Shown here: piece after piece, positions 1-9,205 of the stretch
Layout: each line of letters starts with the position of its first letter
Position numbering within the stretch: the first letter of the stretch is position 1
Origin: Rhipicephalus microplus
Taxonomy: Eukaryota > Arthropoda > Arachnida > Ixodida > Ixodidae
Direction: 5' to 3'
NCBI RefSeq assembly: GCF_043290135.1
Contig: NC_134703.1
Coordinates: 115,567,005 to 115,631,004, forward strand
Length of the DNA: 64,000 bases
Notes under the pieces: model-generated
The model's input: the letters and a program-made list of their open reading frames with translations, nothing else
What the model was told of the DNA's origin: nothing
Databases searched by the model: none
Translations under genes and position numbers: made by a program

Positions 1-894
1 GCTTGCTTTGCCTCAAGAAGATGAGCGAGCCGGCTATCCATTATTTCAACCGGGAAATCTGTCGTAATGGTGGAGGAGACGGATTTGATGTCATCTTTAA
101 TCTGTTTGACCCACTGCTCCAAGCCTTGTCTGTGGCCATCTTGTTTCTTTTCCATCCTTATCTTCCTGAACTTATCCCAGTCTGTGAAGTGGAATTCTCT
201 CTGCTTTTTACGCTCCACGGAGAAAGTAGTGGCAAGAATGCAGTGGTCACTCCCTAGGTCTACAGCAAGGTTCATCCACTGGGCCTTCTTGATGTTCCTT
301 ACAAATGTAAGGTCCGGGGTGGAATCCCTGCAGCAAGAAGTACCAAGCCTTGTTGGTAGGCTGGGGTCTGTGATTAGGGTGAGATCAAGTTCACTGGCAC
401 TTTGCCAAAGTCGATTTCCTTTCCCAGTGTTGTACTTGTAACCCCATGTATGATGAGCGGCGTTGAAATCACCTGCTATGACGAGTGGACATTCCCCAGC
501 GATATTAACAGCTTTCTTTAGAACCGTCTTGAACCCTTGCTTTTGTTTCTTTGGACTGCTGTATATATTAAGAATGAAATCTCTGACGGTTGCTGGTACC
601 TGGCACGATCTCTACCATGACGTGTTCCAACCGGCCTGCTTCTATCTTGAGGTCGTGGGTTACGTGCGTTAGTTTGTTGCATACGAAGGTGCAGACTCCC
701 CTCCCTTCAGTATCCCGTATTACAGACCGGAATCCAGGCAACGTTGCTTGCGGTGAAAGGGTTTCTTGTAATAATATAATATGAGACTTTTCTTGGCTGC
801 TCCTGATATACTGCTGTAGGGCTGCCTTCTTTTTAAGGTAACCTCTACAGTTCCATTGCCAGATACGAAATGCTTCACGTAGCGCTGCCATCAT
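1..894 (-). pseudogene. LINE-1 ORF2 N-terminus: APE-type endonuclease, frameshifted
   Basis: ORF2 starts with tandem ATGs at 894 and 891, five bases after the ORF1 stop, a spacing suited to termination-reinitiation. The frame opens with QWNCRG and contains LLQET, the metal-binding glutamate motif of the LINE APE endonuclease. Near 575 the frame shifts: it continues into FHS and a stop, while the correct continuation (RDFILNIYSSPKK) lies in another frame. In that second frame I read VIAGDFNAAHHTWGY, PDLTF and LGSDHC, the remaining endonuclease signatures, and the frame is open to the window edge. The protein would nick target DNA for target-primed reverse transcription. The frameshift makes this copy inactive unless it is a sequencing error. 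It differs from the plus-strand LINE next to it at many residues (LAHLLEAKQA here, LLHLWQARRS there). Confidence 0.85.
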
Positions 895-899
895 GGTTA

Positions 900-2639
900 T
901 TACATGGGCGGCCAGAGCCTGATGCTGCACCTGTCGACAGGTTTGGTACCACTAGCATTGGTGGCCGAAAGGGTGAGTTTGGTGCATGAGGAGGCCTTGC
1001 TGTATTGTGCAGATATGCTTCGACCTTTGTAATGCGCAAAGTCATATGCTCTTCCAGTGACGTCACGCTTGACTGTACCCATCTGCTCGCTAAGATTGGC
1101 TACTACTTTGCTGAGCGTGTCAAGGACCTCTTTCATATCTGACATGCTCGTTTTGTTGGCTTCCACGTGTTCTGCCATGACTGCCCTCTTTTTTGTGGTT
1201 CTCGAGTCCCCCACGTTTTCAGCCACAGGGACATCGACTGGCTGAGGCATTGGCTGTGAAGACTGCGCGCTGGTTAGCTTAGTGAGAAGAATTTTTATTT
1301 CCTTTAACTCAGCTGATAGCCTCTCATTCGATTTTGTAAGTCTCGCGTTTTCTTGCTCTATCTGTGCAATTCTATTATGCTCTGGCAGTTTACCTGTCAT
1401 CACCTCTGCCGCGCCGTTGCGCACTCGCTCAGCCCAGCTGCATTTCGATGCAACTGCAGGCGTCCTCCCCGGGTGTGAAGCCGTGATCTCGAACTGAACG
1501 CCAGGCAGCTGGCTATTCGGGTGCCGCCCAGGCTGATCCCGACCCTGATGGTGACCTTGAGAACTCGAGCGCCCCCGTGATTGGGAGCGGGCCTTGGGTC
1601 TAGAACCTCTTCTGGAACGTGACCTCCCCCTGGAGTGGGGCTGCCTTTGCTGTTCTTGAGTAGTCTGGATGCTCTGGGTCCCGTAGGCTGGAATAAGCTG
1701 CTTATCGTTGATGTCTGGACTCGATGTGATTGATGCGTCCCGGGCTTCTGCGGCTGCTCGCGATCTTTCCCAAAGTCTGCGTCTGACGACGTATGGCACT
1801 AAGAACCTGTTCTTGCACTCTTTGTCTGCCGTGGGATGGTGACCATCACACAGCCTGCATCTTGGATTGCACTGGTGCAGGCTATCTGGGTTCTTGATCT
1901 CGCAGCCTCTGCAGATGGTTTCAGCTTTGTTCGGAGAGACGTCAGACCGATGTCCCAGCTTTCCACAGACGTAACAAATATCGATGTTCTTGCGGTAAAG
2001 GGAGCACTGCAAAAGTGAAGGTCCATATCTCACGAATCTGGGCACCTTGTGTCCATCGAACGCTATGATGATTGTCCCGGTGTCCTTGATTCTCTTGGCC
2101 TGCAGCGCGAGCGGGTTGTTCGCGTTCACAATCTTTCGGGTCAAAATGTCCTGAGTATCGCTTACGGGGATCCCGCGAATCACTCCTTTACAAGTATCGT
2201 GGGGTGCCGTGGCGTACGCGCTAACCTCGAAAACTTTGCCTCCAATGACAATTTGCTTGACCTTGAGGTATCTTGAAGCTCTCTCTTGGTCCGGAGTGCT
2301 CGCCACCATAATGTTCTGCTGCAAGTTGGAACAGATGATGTCCTGCATGGCCTCCTCCTCTTTGATGCCTACCGCCAGTACTATCGCGTCTGCCACGGCT
2401 CCAGTGCCAATTCTCGAGATATTTAATCCTCCACGTGGTCGTAGCACAATTTTGCTGAAGTCCTTAGGTAGTGGCGGCATGCGTCCAGCTCGCACGATTG
2501 TATGCTTGGTATCATACCTACTACGACTGGTTCGAGCGTCTCCCGCAACGCCAGCCTTGGTCGAACCCTTGGCACCAGGAACGCTAACCGTGGCTTGCTT
2601 ATTCCTTGAGCGTCTCGTTTCGGCTTCCTTCCAACACAT
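900..2639 (-). CDS. LINE-1 ORF1: gag-like nucleic-acid-binding protein
   Basis: An uninterrupted 579-codon frame. Residues 1-60 are basic. Residues 60-215 resemble the conserved central part of LINE ORF1 proteins. Residues 222-275 form a cysteine-histidine cluster: the first knuckle reads CYVCGKLGH then SDVSP, so the fourth ligand (expected Cys at 235) is Ser. It is followed by CRGC, a His-x-Cys pair, and CRLCDGHH ending in a Cys. Residues about 325-385 are an Arg/Ser-rich segment. Residues about 425-460 (IAQIEQENARLTKS onward) have coiled-coil heptads. Such proteins coat LINE RNA in the ribonucleoprotein. The frame is intact, but the missing zinc ligand and the frameshifted ORF2 suggest a non-autonomous copy. 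The ATG at 2639 is the first in frame after the upstream stop; the true start may lie in lost 5' sequence. Confidence 0.85.
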   Translation of the reverse strand: MCWKEAETRRSRNKQATVSVPGAKGSTKAGVAGDARTSRSRYDTKHTIVRAGRMPPLPKDFSKIVLRPRGGLNISRIGTGAVADAIVLAVGIKEEEAMQDIICSNLQQNIMVASTPDQERASRYLKVKQIVIGGKVFEVSAYATAPHDTCKGVIRGIPVSDTQDILTRKIVNANNPLALQAKRIKDTGTIIIAFDGHKVPRFVRYGPSLLQCSLYRKNIDICYVCGKLGHRSDVSPNKAETICRGCEIKNPDSLHQCNPRCRLCDGHHPTADKECKNRFLVPYVVRRRLWERSRAAAEARDASITSSPDINDKQLIPAYGTQSIQTTQEQQRQPHSRGRSRSRRGSRPKARSQSRGRSSSQGHHQGRDQPGRHPNSQLPGVQFEITASHPGRTPAVASKCSWAERVRNGAAEVMTGKLPEHNRIAQIEQENARLTKSNERLSAELKEIKILLTKLTSAQSSQPMPQPVDVPVAENVGDSRTTKKRAVMAEHVEANKTSMSDMKEVLDTLSKVVANLSEQMGTVKRDVTGRAYDFAHYKGRSISAQYSKASSCTKLTLSATNASGTKPVDRCSIRLWPPM

Positions 2640-2690
2640 GTCTTCCGTGCAATCTTCTGGAGAGATGTCCTCTCCAGAGCAACTCAGCCG

Positions 2691-5600
2691 TTGTTACTAA
2701 CACAGTGGAACTGCAGAGGTCTCAAGAACCACAAGAAGCGGGCTCATTTCCGCCTCTATCTTGAGACCTTTGAGTTCCTTGTTGCCGTGGTTGCCCTTCA
2801 GGAACCCGGCTCGGACGTCAAACTCACAAATTACACTACATTTCAACACAACCCGGAGACATGTATACTTGTTCACAAGCAATATACCGCCCAGGAAGTC
2901 ACACTCCCCACAACACCGCCTTTCCCATACACAATGGTGTCGGTGCTGCCTATAAGGCGATCTGACCCACCTGTTCATATTTTAAACATTTACTGTCCCC
3001 CAAAGCTTAAGAACGTCACGTTCAGCGAAACTTTCACACAAGCTATGCAGGTGGCAGGACGGGACCCCCTCCCGATCGTCGGCGACTTCAATGCCCCAAG
3101 CAGGTTATGGGGTTACCTACGAGAGGACACGCGTGGAAGGAAGCTTGCGGAACTTCTTTCTACACTTGGACTCACCCTTCACACTGATCCCGCCAGCCCA
3201 ACACGTGTAGGCAACTCTGTTCAACGATATACTTGCCCGGACCTCACAATTACACGCAACATACGCCATGCCGACTGGCTGAACACACAGGACACTCTCG
3301 GTAGTGATCATTGTGTATTAAACACAACTGTGTACATGCGTCCCTTAAAACGCCCACTTACACAAGCTCGTATCCCAGACTGGACAACTTTCCGCACCAC
3401 TCTACCTATTATAGCCCCTCTCCAGTCGGGATACGACACCTGGTCTAAATCACTGACGTCTACACTGAAACAACACGAACAGCTGATACAGCTCACGGAA
3501 ACTCAAACGGACGTGGACAACCACCTCCTCCATCTTTGGCAGGCCCGCCGCAGCCTCACCAAACGATGGAAAAAACAGAAACATAACAGACGCCTCAAGA
3601 AACGCATCCTAGAACTCACGGAGCAAGCTGCGGAATATGCTGCTCAGCTAGCCGACACTAACTGGGTGGACAGGTGCAACACGGCTGCACGCCAGATGTC
3701 TGGTCGCAACACGTGGCGCCTGTTTCGCGCTCTCATCGATCCAACACAAACACGCACGGAAACTCAACGTCACTTACATAAGGTCATGCACAACTTTACA
3801 GGAACGACAACACAGCTGGCAAACACGCTCAGGGACCGATACCTGTGCACCACCAAGGACCCCCGGACGGCCGCATACTCCTACGCAGGCAAAAAGAACA
3901 CGCAGTTGGACACCCCGTTCCAGCTCCACGACCTCCAGGCGGCCTTACGCAAGATGAAGCGTGGCACTGCACCAGGGCGTGACCAGGTTACGGTCAAACT
4001 GTTGGCCAATCTTCCCGACGCAGCCTACGCCACGCTCCTCAAATACATCAATAGCATTTGGGACGGAGAAACTCCTCTCCCTCTTGAATGGAAATCAGCT
4101 CTCGTGACCTTCATCCCGAAGGCAGGTAAACCTATTGACGTGGAGAACCTTCGCCCCATCTCCCTCACGTCTTGTGTCGGCAAGCTGATGGAAACGATGG
4201 TGCGCGACAGACTCTCCGAGTTTCTAGAAACACAGCACACTTTTGCGGACACCATGTTTGGATTCCGCCCTCAGAAGTCAGCCCAGGATATACTTCTACA
4301 GCTCCACCATGACATATTAGATCCTGTTGAATGCCCCCACAATGACAAGGTAGTCCTGGCCTTGGATCTTAAAGGAGCATTCGACAACGTGAAGCATGAG
4401 GTAATCCTTGACCACCTCAGTCAGACCAACTGTGGTTATAAAACATTCAATTATGTTAGACAGTTTCTTACAGACCGTCGAGCCTACATACGCATACAAG
4501 ATGAGGAACATGGGCCTTACGTCATCGGCTCGAGGGGAACTCCTCAAGGCGCGGTCCTCTCTCCCCTCCTATTTAATATAGCCATGCTTCATCTTCCCCC
4601 CAAATTGGCTTCTTTACCAGGGATACATCACGCTCTTTACGCGGATGATATCACGATCTGGGCCACGCAAGGTAACCTGGGTCACATGGAGTCATGCCTG
4701 CAAGCAGCAGCGACTGTAGTCGACGACTAAGCAACCTACTGCGGACTCCAGTGTGCCCCGGCTAAGTCAGAATTTGTGCACGTACGTCCCTCCCCTCAGG
4801 ACACAACTCAGCTCCATATCAGTCTTCCCTCGGGACCGATCCGTGAGGCCAAGGAGATCCGCGTCCTTGGCCTCTTCATACACCACCAACGCAAGGCCGA
4901 CACCACAATAGCCAAACTTCGCACGGTGGGAGACCAGGTGGGCCGTATGGTCCGCCGGGTCTCCAACAAGCGGGGCGGATTACGAAGCAGGGATGCAATG
5001 CGGCTTGCCCATGCTTTCGTAACGAGTAGAATACTCTACTCGACTCCCTACTTGCACCTACGCAAACACGAGGATGATCAACTCGAGGTCATCCACCGTA
5101 AAGTTATCAAGCGGGCTCTCGACCTCCCTATCACCACGTCCAACCAGAGACTTCTGGCCCTAGGCGTGGTGAATACCTACCGGGAACTTCGAGAAGCCCA
5201 CCTCGTTAACCAATACACGCGCCTTGCACAGACCCATTCCGGTCGCCGCCTCTTGGACCGAATACACATCAAACACGATTACTATATTGAGGAAAGGGTG
5301 AGAGTGCCAGAACCTTGGAGACGCGCCCTCCGGGTCCGACCCCTTCCCCGCAACATGTCCAAAGAAAACCACAGTGGTCGCCGCCAGGCGCGCGCGGAAG
5401 CGTTGCAGCGACACTTTGGTCAAGAGGAACACGTGTGCTACGTGGACGTTGCCGGCCCGCACCATGGGGGGTGGTATACTGCCGCAGTCATACACAACGC
5501 AAACACCGTAAACGGGCTCACTTTCAAAGCCTACAGCGCAACACACGCGGAGGAGGTTGCCATCGCTCTGGCTCTCACCTATCCCTCTTCTAAACATATC

Positions 5601-6203
5601 ATCACCGACTCACGAGGGGCCTGTCGGAACTATCAGCTAGGGTGGGCTTCACCGCTTGCTCAGCGCATACTGGAACCTAGCTGCCGATACGTTAATCCAA
5701 CTCCGCGAAATCTGGTTTGGGCACCCGGTCACCAAGGACTCAGGGGTAACGAACAGGCCGATCAGGCCGCCCGCGCACTCTCTTCCCGGGCTATCTCCCT
5801 GTCTTTGGAAGCCTACTCGCAATCAGACAATTCGGCCCTTTCATTCAAAGATATTACCAATTACTACAAGGAGGAGCACCGGCGCTATCCAGACCCTTGT
5901 AAGGGACTGCATCGCGCTGACGAGCGCCTCCTTTTAAAACTGTTTACCAATACTGTACTGTGCCCGGCGGTGCTAAAACATTTCAATTCATCCTTTGATG
6001 GCACGTGCCAGTTCTGTGGTGAGGTGGCTGACACCTTTCACATCGTCTGGGCGTGCCAGTCTAATCCATCTATCCCCCCCAACCCCAATCCCACGAGAGA
6101 GGACTGGGAGGCGGCCCTGCTCGGCTGTCAAGACCTGAAGGCCCAAGAGGCTCTGGTTCAACGTGCGCGGGCGGCGTTGCTTGCCAATGGAGCCCCGGAA
6201 TAG
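2691..6203 (+). pseudogene. LINE-2 ORF2 polyprotein (EN-RT-RNase H), one nonsense codon
   Basis: A single frame of 1,170 residues interrupted only by TAA at 4728-4730. Endonuclease: QWNCRG (5-10), QE (37-38), GDFNA (131-135), PDLT (183-186), SDH (205-207). Reverse transcriptase: FIPKAGKP (474-481), ALDLKGAFD (557-565), GTPQGAVLSPLLFN (616-629), catalytic YADD (650-653). RNase H: YVDVA, HAEE, ITDSRG, APGHQG and NEQAD, supplying the D-E-D-H-D set (about 919, 954, 973, 1014, 1024). C-terminus: CQFC, His and Cys of the zinc-like motif after RNase H. The enzyme would copy its own RNA at a nicked target. The stop lies at residue 680, between YADD and the thumb, so the translated product would lack RNase H. 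Every catalytic residue I can check is present, so inactivation is recent or the stop is a sequencing error. Confidence 0.93.
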
Positions 6204-6316
6204 GGGTTCCACCTAGTGCTGTGAGGGTAGGAGGCCAATAAGGCCCCAACCCAATTACCTCTCTGTAACCATTTAATGGTTATTAAATGTTTTCACCACC
6301 ACCACCACCACCCCCT
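2691..6316 (+). mobile_element. I-like LINE, plus strand, 5'-truncated but with 3' tail (LINE-2)
   Basis: ORF2 (2691-6203) is followed by about 110 bases of 3' UTR and a (CAC)n tail at about 6293-6316 preceded by ATTAAATG. ORF1 is missing, so the copy is 5'-truncated close to the ORF2 start. EN-RT-RNase H order plus a C-terminal CxxC-H-C motif is typical of the I group. A 60-bp fragment at 59311-59370 (opposite strand) has the same kind of ACC-repeat tail. I could not identify a target-site duplication at either end. Confidence 0.9.
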
Positions 6317-7469
6317 CTCCATCTACTTGGTATTCCATTCTCAGTTGCAGGTTCTGGAACGCGCAGAGCGTTGCGTCACGTTGGCGCCGGGTCGGCGCAT
6401 CGGTGACAATCACCTCCTTGGTTGTTAGGCTTAAATCTCTCGGTGGCGTTGCCGTGTAAAAATGCCCCAAAAACGGTTTAAAAGTCCACTCACCAGCACA
6501 AAGGTGGTATCTGCCGAGTTCTTGAGAACTTAGGCACACGATGGGACTGAAAACTCGGCGACAAATTCGTGAATACCACAGGAAAGCATTCTTGAAAGCA
6601 GGAGCCGATCTTCGCGCGTCCGCACTGTTCGGCACCTAGAGCGTCTCCCCGATCATACAATAATACCTAGAGGGGAATCTGCCACTAGTGTCTGCGCGGG
6701 CTCCTGCAGTGGTGCTTGTGCCCCCATGGGTATTATGGGAAGTACAGGCTTCGGATCTGCTTCAAATGGATTACATTCTTGAAATTCTCGACGCTTCTTT
6801 CCCGAGTGTAAAACAAAGTGACATGAACTTAGATTTCATTAAAACTTGCTTCATTTATTTGTATGCAAACTTTATTGCAAAACGTTTTCGTGACCAGGCG
6901 GCAAAAGTGAAACCTGGCAAATTCAACAATCGGGGTATGCATCACTCTGCCCTTGCGTTCTAATTTGGGCATTGAGATTTGATAAATTACTTTTTACAAC
7001 ACTTGAAAACCAACATGCTTGTTCTTCTCTTGAAAATATGTATTATGTATTTATGTAAATAGCAGTACACTAATAAGTGAGAAACACTTATCGTTTCGTC
7101 TTCTGGGACGCTAGCTGCGTCTGTCCCCAACGCGCCTCTGGTTTTTTTGTGAAGTCGAGTCAGCAGAGTGTGACGGTGCATCTACTTAGCTTCGTTAACG
7201 CTTTGTAGTTGATTTTAATTGATTTAAGGCAAGACGCGCTCGTGAAAAAAAAACTCCCAAGCATTTCCCCGAGGTTGAACATGGCTAAGTACGAATACAC
7301 GGGGTGATGCTATAAGGGGTATTTATTAATTCGCACTATTATATTTATTAATCACACTATGGTGCCTTTATGGTGCAATGGTCCCTGGGAATCGCTATTT
7401 GATCACACGGGGGAGTTTACGTTAACTCACTGGCGAATGCCAACGGATTTTAACTTTACTCCCCCTCAC
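6317..7469. other. Intergenic, no gene seen; one dispersed-repeat fragment
   Basis: No credible coding frame. The stretch 6648-6745 contains ACAATAATACCTAGAGGGGA and ends ATGGGAAGTACAGGCTTCG. The reverse-strand counterpart is at about 9118-9205, so this is a dispersed repeat of unknown class. The rest is unassigned. Confidence 0.5.
6648..6745 (+). repeat. Unclassified dispersed repeat (family H), copy 1
   Basis: Begins near ACAATAATACCTAGAGG and ends GGGAAGTACAGGCTTCGG. It matches copy 2 on the opposite strand at about 9118-9205, where the order is reversed (GAAGCCTGTACTTCCC, then CTAGATAATATTGT). It also resembles the polymorphic ends of arthropod DNA transposons, but no terminal repeats are defined here. 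Confidence 0.45.
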
Positions 7470-7640
7470 GACCCGCTCTCAACGGGAGAGTGAGAGAGAA
7501 GGCGGGCGCGCGAGAGAGAGGGGTGCGCGCGCAGGTGCAGCGAGCGAGGAGAGCGGAGGAGCGAGCGAAGGGGGAGGGGGTATAAGGCGCGTTACTGACA
7601 CCGATATCAGCGTCGCGTCCGTGGCTTATTCGGTAGAGCG
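7470..7640 (+). promoter_or_regulatory. Candidate GA-rich TATA promoter, no gene attached
   Basis: GAGA-rich sequence (7483-7520) leads into GGGGGTATAAGGCGCG, with TATAAGG at 7581-7587. This could be a TATA box with GAGA-factor-like sites. No convincing ORF follows before the family A element at 7937. The segment GGCTTATTCGGTAGAGCG at about 7622 looks like a partial tRNA D-arm, so the block may instead be a repeat. Evidence is composition and motif only. Confidence 0.25.
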
Positions 7641-8232
7641 TCGCGCTGCGGCCCGCCAAGTCCTCTTTGTTTTAAAGATAGAGAGAAGACAGCGGACGCC
7701 GCCGACGGCGGTGGATGGTTTGGCGTCGCTTATAAAGTGTATTTACACTTAAAACATGAACTTGAGGCAATATCCTGCACTGGCATGAGACGCTACATCT
7801 GTGCGCAGCTGTGAGTTGACGACGCTTCGTTTAAACTGTCAAATACAATTCGTAAAGCTCCAACGTCGCAGCAAAGATTAGGAGATCTAGTGGTCGTCAG
7901 CCTCATCGAACAACAAAAGTACTTCTTCAGTTTTTTAGATGCGGAGCATCTTATACTCGCGCCTTGTAGTGCGCCGTCCGCACCGCTTCTCAAACATTCG
8001 ACAGCTGACGCGCGCGCATGCGCCGTCGCGCCGTCGCCCACTCTTCCACCATCTGTGCATCCCTTCCTCCTCTACACACCGCGCGCGCTTCACTCCTCCA
8101 CCATCTGTGCACCCTTCCTCCTCTACACACCGCGTTCGACATCTACAATTCTCCTGATTCTCCAGTGGACGCGCATGTGGCGTCGCGCTTCGAGAACATT
8201 CAACAGCTGACAGTGCATGCGCCGTAGTGCTG

Positions 8233-8269
8233 TATATATACTCAAGGTCGGCGCTCGCTCGCTCAGTTG
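8233..8269 (+). promoter_or_regulatory. Pol II core promoter inside family A (TATA + TCAGT initiator)
   Basis: TATATATA starts at 8233. The arthropod initiator pentamer TCAGT lies at 8263-8267 with its A at 8265, 32 bp downstream of the first T of the TATA box, which is the expected spacing. All three family A copies retain it. This is motif evidence only. Confidence 0.55.
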
Positions 8270-8320
8270 CCGCTCGTCGGTTGGTTTGTACGGCGCGTCG
8301 ACGTCCAAGGTCGCGGTGAA

Positions 8321-8461
8321 ATGAATTCCAACGAATCCACAAACACAATGATCGACGTCCCTTCGACCAGCGCCGCCCTTTCGCATACGTGTGTACGTGT
8401 TCACTCATTTAACACCCCCTCCTACAACCACGTTAACCAATTTAGCCATCGACCCAAGTAA
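8321..8461 (+). CDS. Short ORF downstream of the family A promoter, possible captured first exon
   Basis: The first ATG after the predicted start site (8321) opens MNSNESTNTMIDVP and ends after 46 residues at TAA 8459-8461. That stop overlaps a good splice donor, CCCAA/GTAAGTCG (GT at 8458), so the natural reading may be an exon spliced to sequence outside the element. The ORF is identical or nearly so in copies A2 and A3, except that A3 carries one instead of two copies of the donor-containing unit. No family similarity recognised. It could be a captured host first exon or leader sequence of an unknown element. Confidence 0.35.
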   Translation: MNSNESTNTMIDVPSTSAALSHTCVRVHSFNTPSYNHVNQFSHRPK

Positions 8462-8644
8462 GTCGCAATTTAACACCCCATTTCACAACCACGTTAACCA
8501 ATTTAGCCATCGACCCAAGTAAGTCGCACTTTAACACCCCGTTAACCAATTATATGGTCCGCATCCTCCTCAGTGTTCCCCCGAGGGAAGCTGCGGGCAA
8601 TTTTTTTTCACCGCACCCCTCTACCCGCACTGCGCGAAGAACAA

Positions 8645-9114
8645 AACTGTCTACGGACTTTTAGGGGCGAAGCTCCTTAGGGCGTGGGCTGTGCGTCCCC
8701 TGTATGTAGCCACCTCTAGTTTAGTTCTTGCAGTGTTCACTAGATGGCGGTACCGTCTCCTGTATGTAGCCACCTCTCGTTTAGTTCTTGTAGTGTTTAC
8801 TAGATGGTGGTACTTGTAGCTGACGATGAAAAGATGCAAGATGTTATAAACTAGAAAGGGGTACTCTTAGTTGATGAAAGACGCGAGATCTTATAAAATA
8901 GGAATGATGTCACATATGGCGCGTGTCATTGGTTGAAGGCAATCGTTCGATTTAGTGCGGCGACGTACGCTAGGGGGAGCGATGTAATAAAATCGAGTGG
9001 GCAAAATGTACAGAGGATTCATGGTTTACCAGGTTTACCTCCGGAGCTTCGTCCACTCATCATCATTCACTTTGTGGATATGGCGGCACTTTTTTTTAAA
9101 GTCCGTAGACAGTT
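8645..9114. repeat. 17-bp perfect inverted repeat flanking element B1
   Basis: AACTGTCTACGGACTTT at 8645-8661 and AAAGTCCGTAGACAGTT at 9098-9114 are perfect reverse complements. Removing B1 would leave a near-perfect palindrome. Either B1 inserted at the centre of a palindrome, or these are terminal repeats of a larger element containing B1. Only one copy is present in this window. Confidence 0.7.
8661..9098 (-). mobile_element. Family B element, copy B1, inside a palindrome
   Basis: Orientation is set by the hairpin end. The left (hairpin) end reads TTTTAGGGGCGAAGCTCCTTA at 8660-8680. The right end carries the conserved TCATCATTCACTTTGTGGATATG and a T run. It contains two copies of the GTAGCCACCTCT...TTAGTTCTTG...ACTAGATGG unit (8707 and 8767). 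The motif GGAGCTTCGTCC near 9040 is the subterminal inverted counterpart of the hairpin. It is flanked exactly by a 17-bp inverted repeat (8645-8661 and 9098-9114). Confidence 0.65.
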
Positions 9115-9205
9115 CGCTAGCTAACCCTATCCAATGCGAAGCCTGTACTTCCCATAAGGTAGACGATTGCAGCGCCAGATTCCTCTCTAGATAATATTGT
9201 ATAAA
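9115..9205 (-). repeat. Family H dispersed repeat, copy 2
   Basis: GAAGCCTGTACTTCCCATA and CTAGATAATATTGTA mirror the copy at 6648-6745 on the other strand. It directly adjoins the right arm of the palindrome around B1, so the palindrome arm may belong to this repeat. Confidence 0.4.

Larger units (their letters stand above)
1..2690 (-). mobile_element. I-like LINE, minus strand, truncated by the window edge (LINE-1)
   Basis: Read on the minus strand, this element has a gag-like ORF1 (2639 to 900) followed by the start of an endonuclease ORF2 (894 downwards) that is still open at position 1. The order ORF1 with zinc knuckles, then an ORF2 starting QWNCRG, fits I-group non-LTR retrotransposons. 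Upstream of the ORF1 ATG the frame stays open for 18 codons, then meets a stop at the junction with the plus-strand LINE that begins at about 2691. No 5' UTR is visible, so the 5' end is probably truncated. Confidence 0.88.
7937..8604 (+). mobile_element. Family A element, copy A1 (Helentron/DINE-like, promoter-bearing)
   Basis: One of three nearly identical copies (also 15457-16155 and, inverted, 57262-57887). Sequence identity between copies starts in a short T run followed by the hairpin AGATGCGGAGCATCT (7937-7951) and stops after GGGAAGCTGCGGGCAATTTT. Just inside the far end the motif recurs inverted as ATGGTCCGCATCC (intact ATGCTCCGCAT in copy A2). Flanks differ completely between copies and no target duplication is visible. 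The interior holds a TATA/initiator promoter, a 47-codon ORF and two copies of a 59-bp unit ending CCCAAGTAAGTCGC. Confidence 0.75.

Noticed and set aside
1..6203. Twin-priming inversion of a single LINE to explain the head-to-head pair
   Set aside because: Both halves contain an endonuclease domain and these are diverged at many residues, so they derive from two different elements rather than one inverted transcript.
7619..7660. tRNA gene near GGCTTATTCGGTAGAGCG
   Set aside because: Only a D-arm-like stretch; no B box or 3' acceptor half follows at the right distance.
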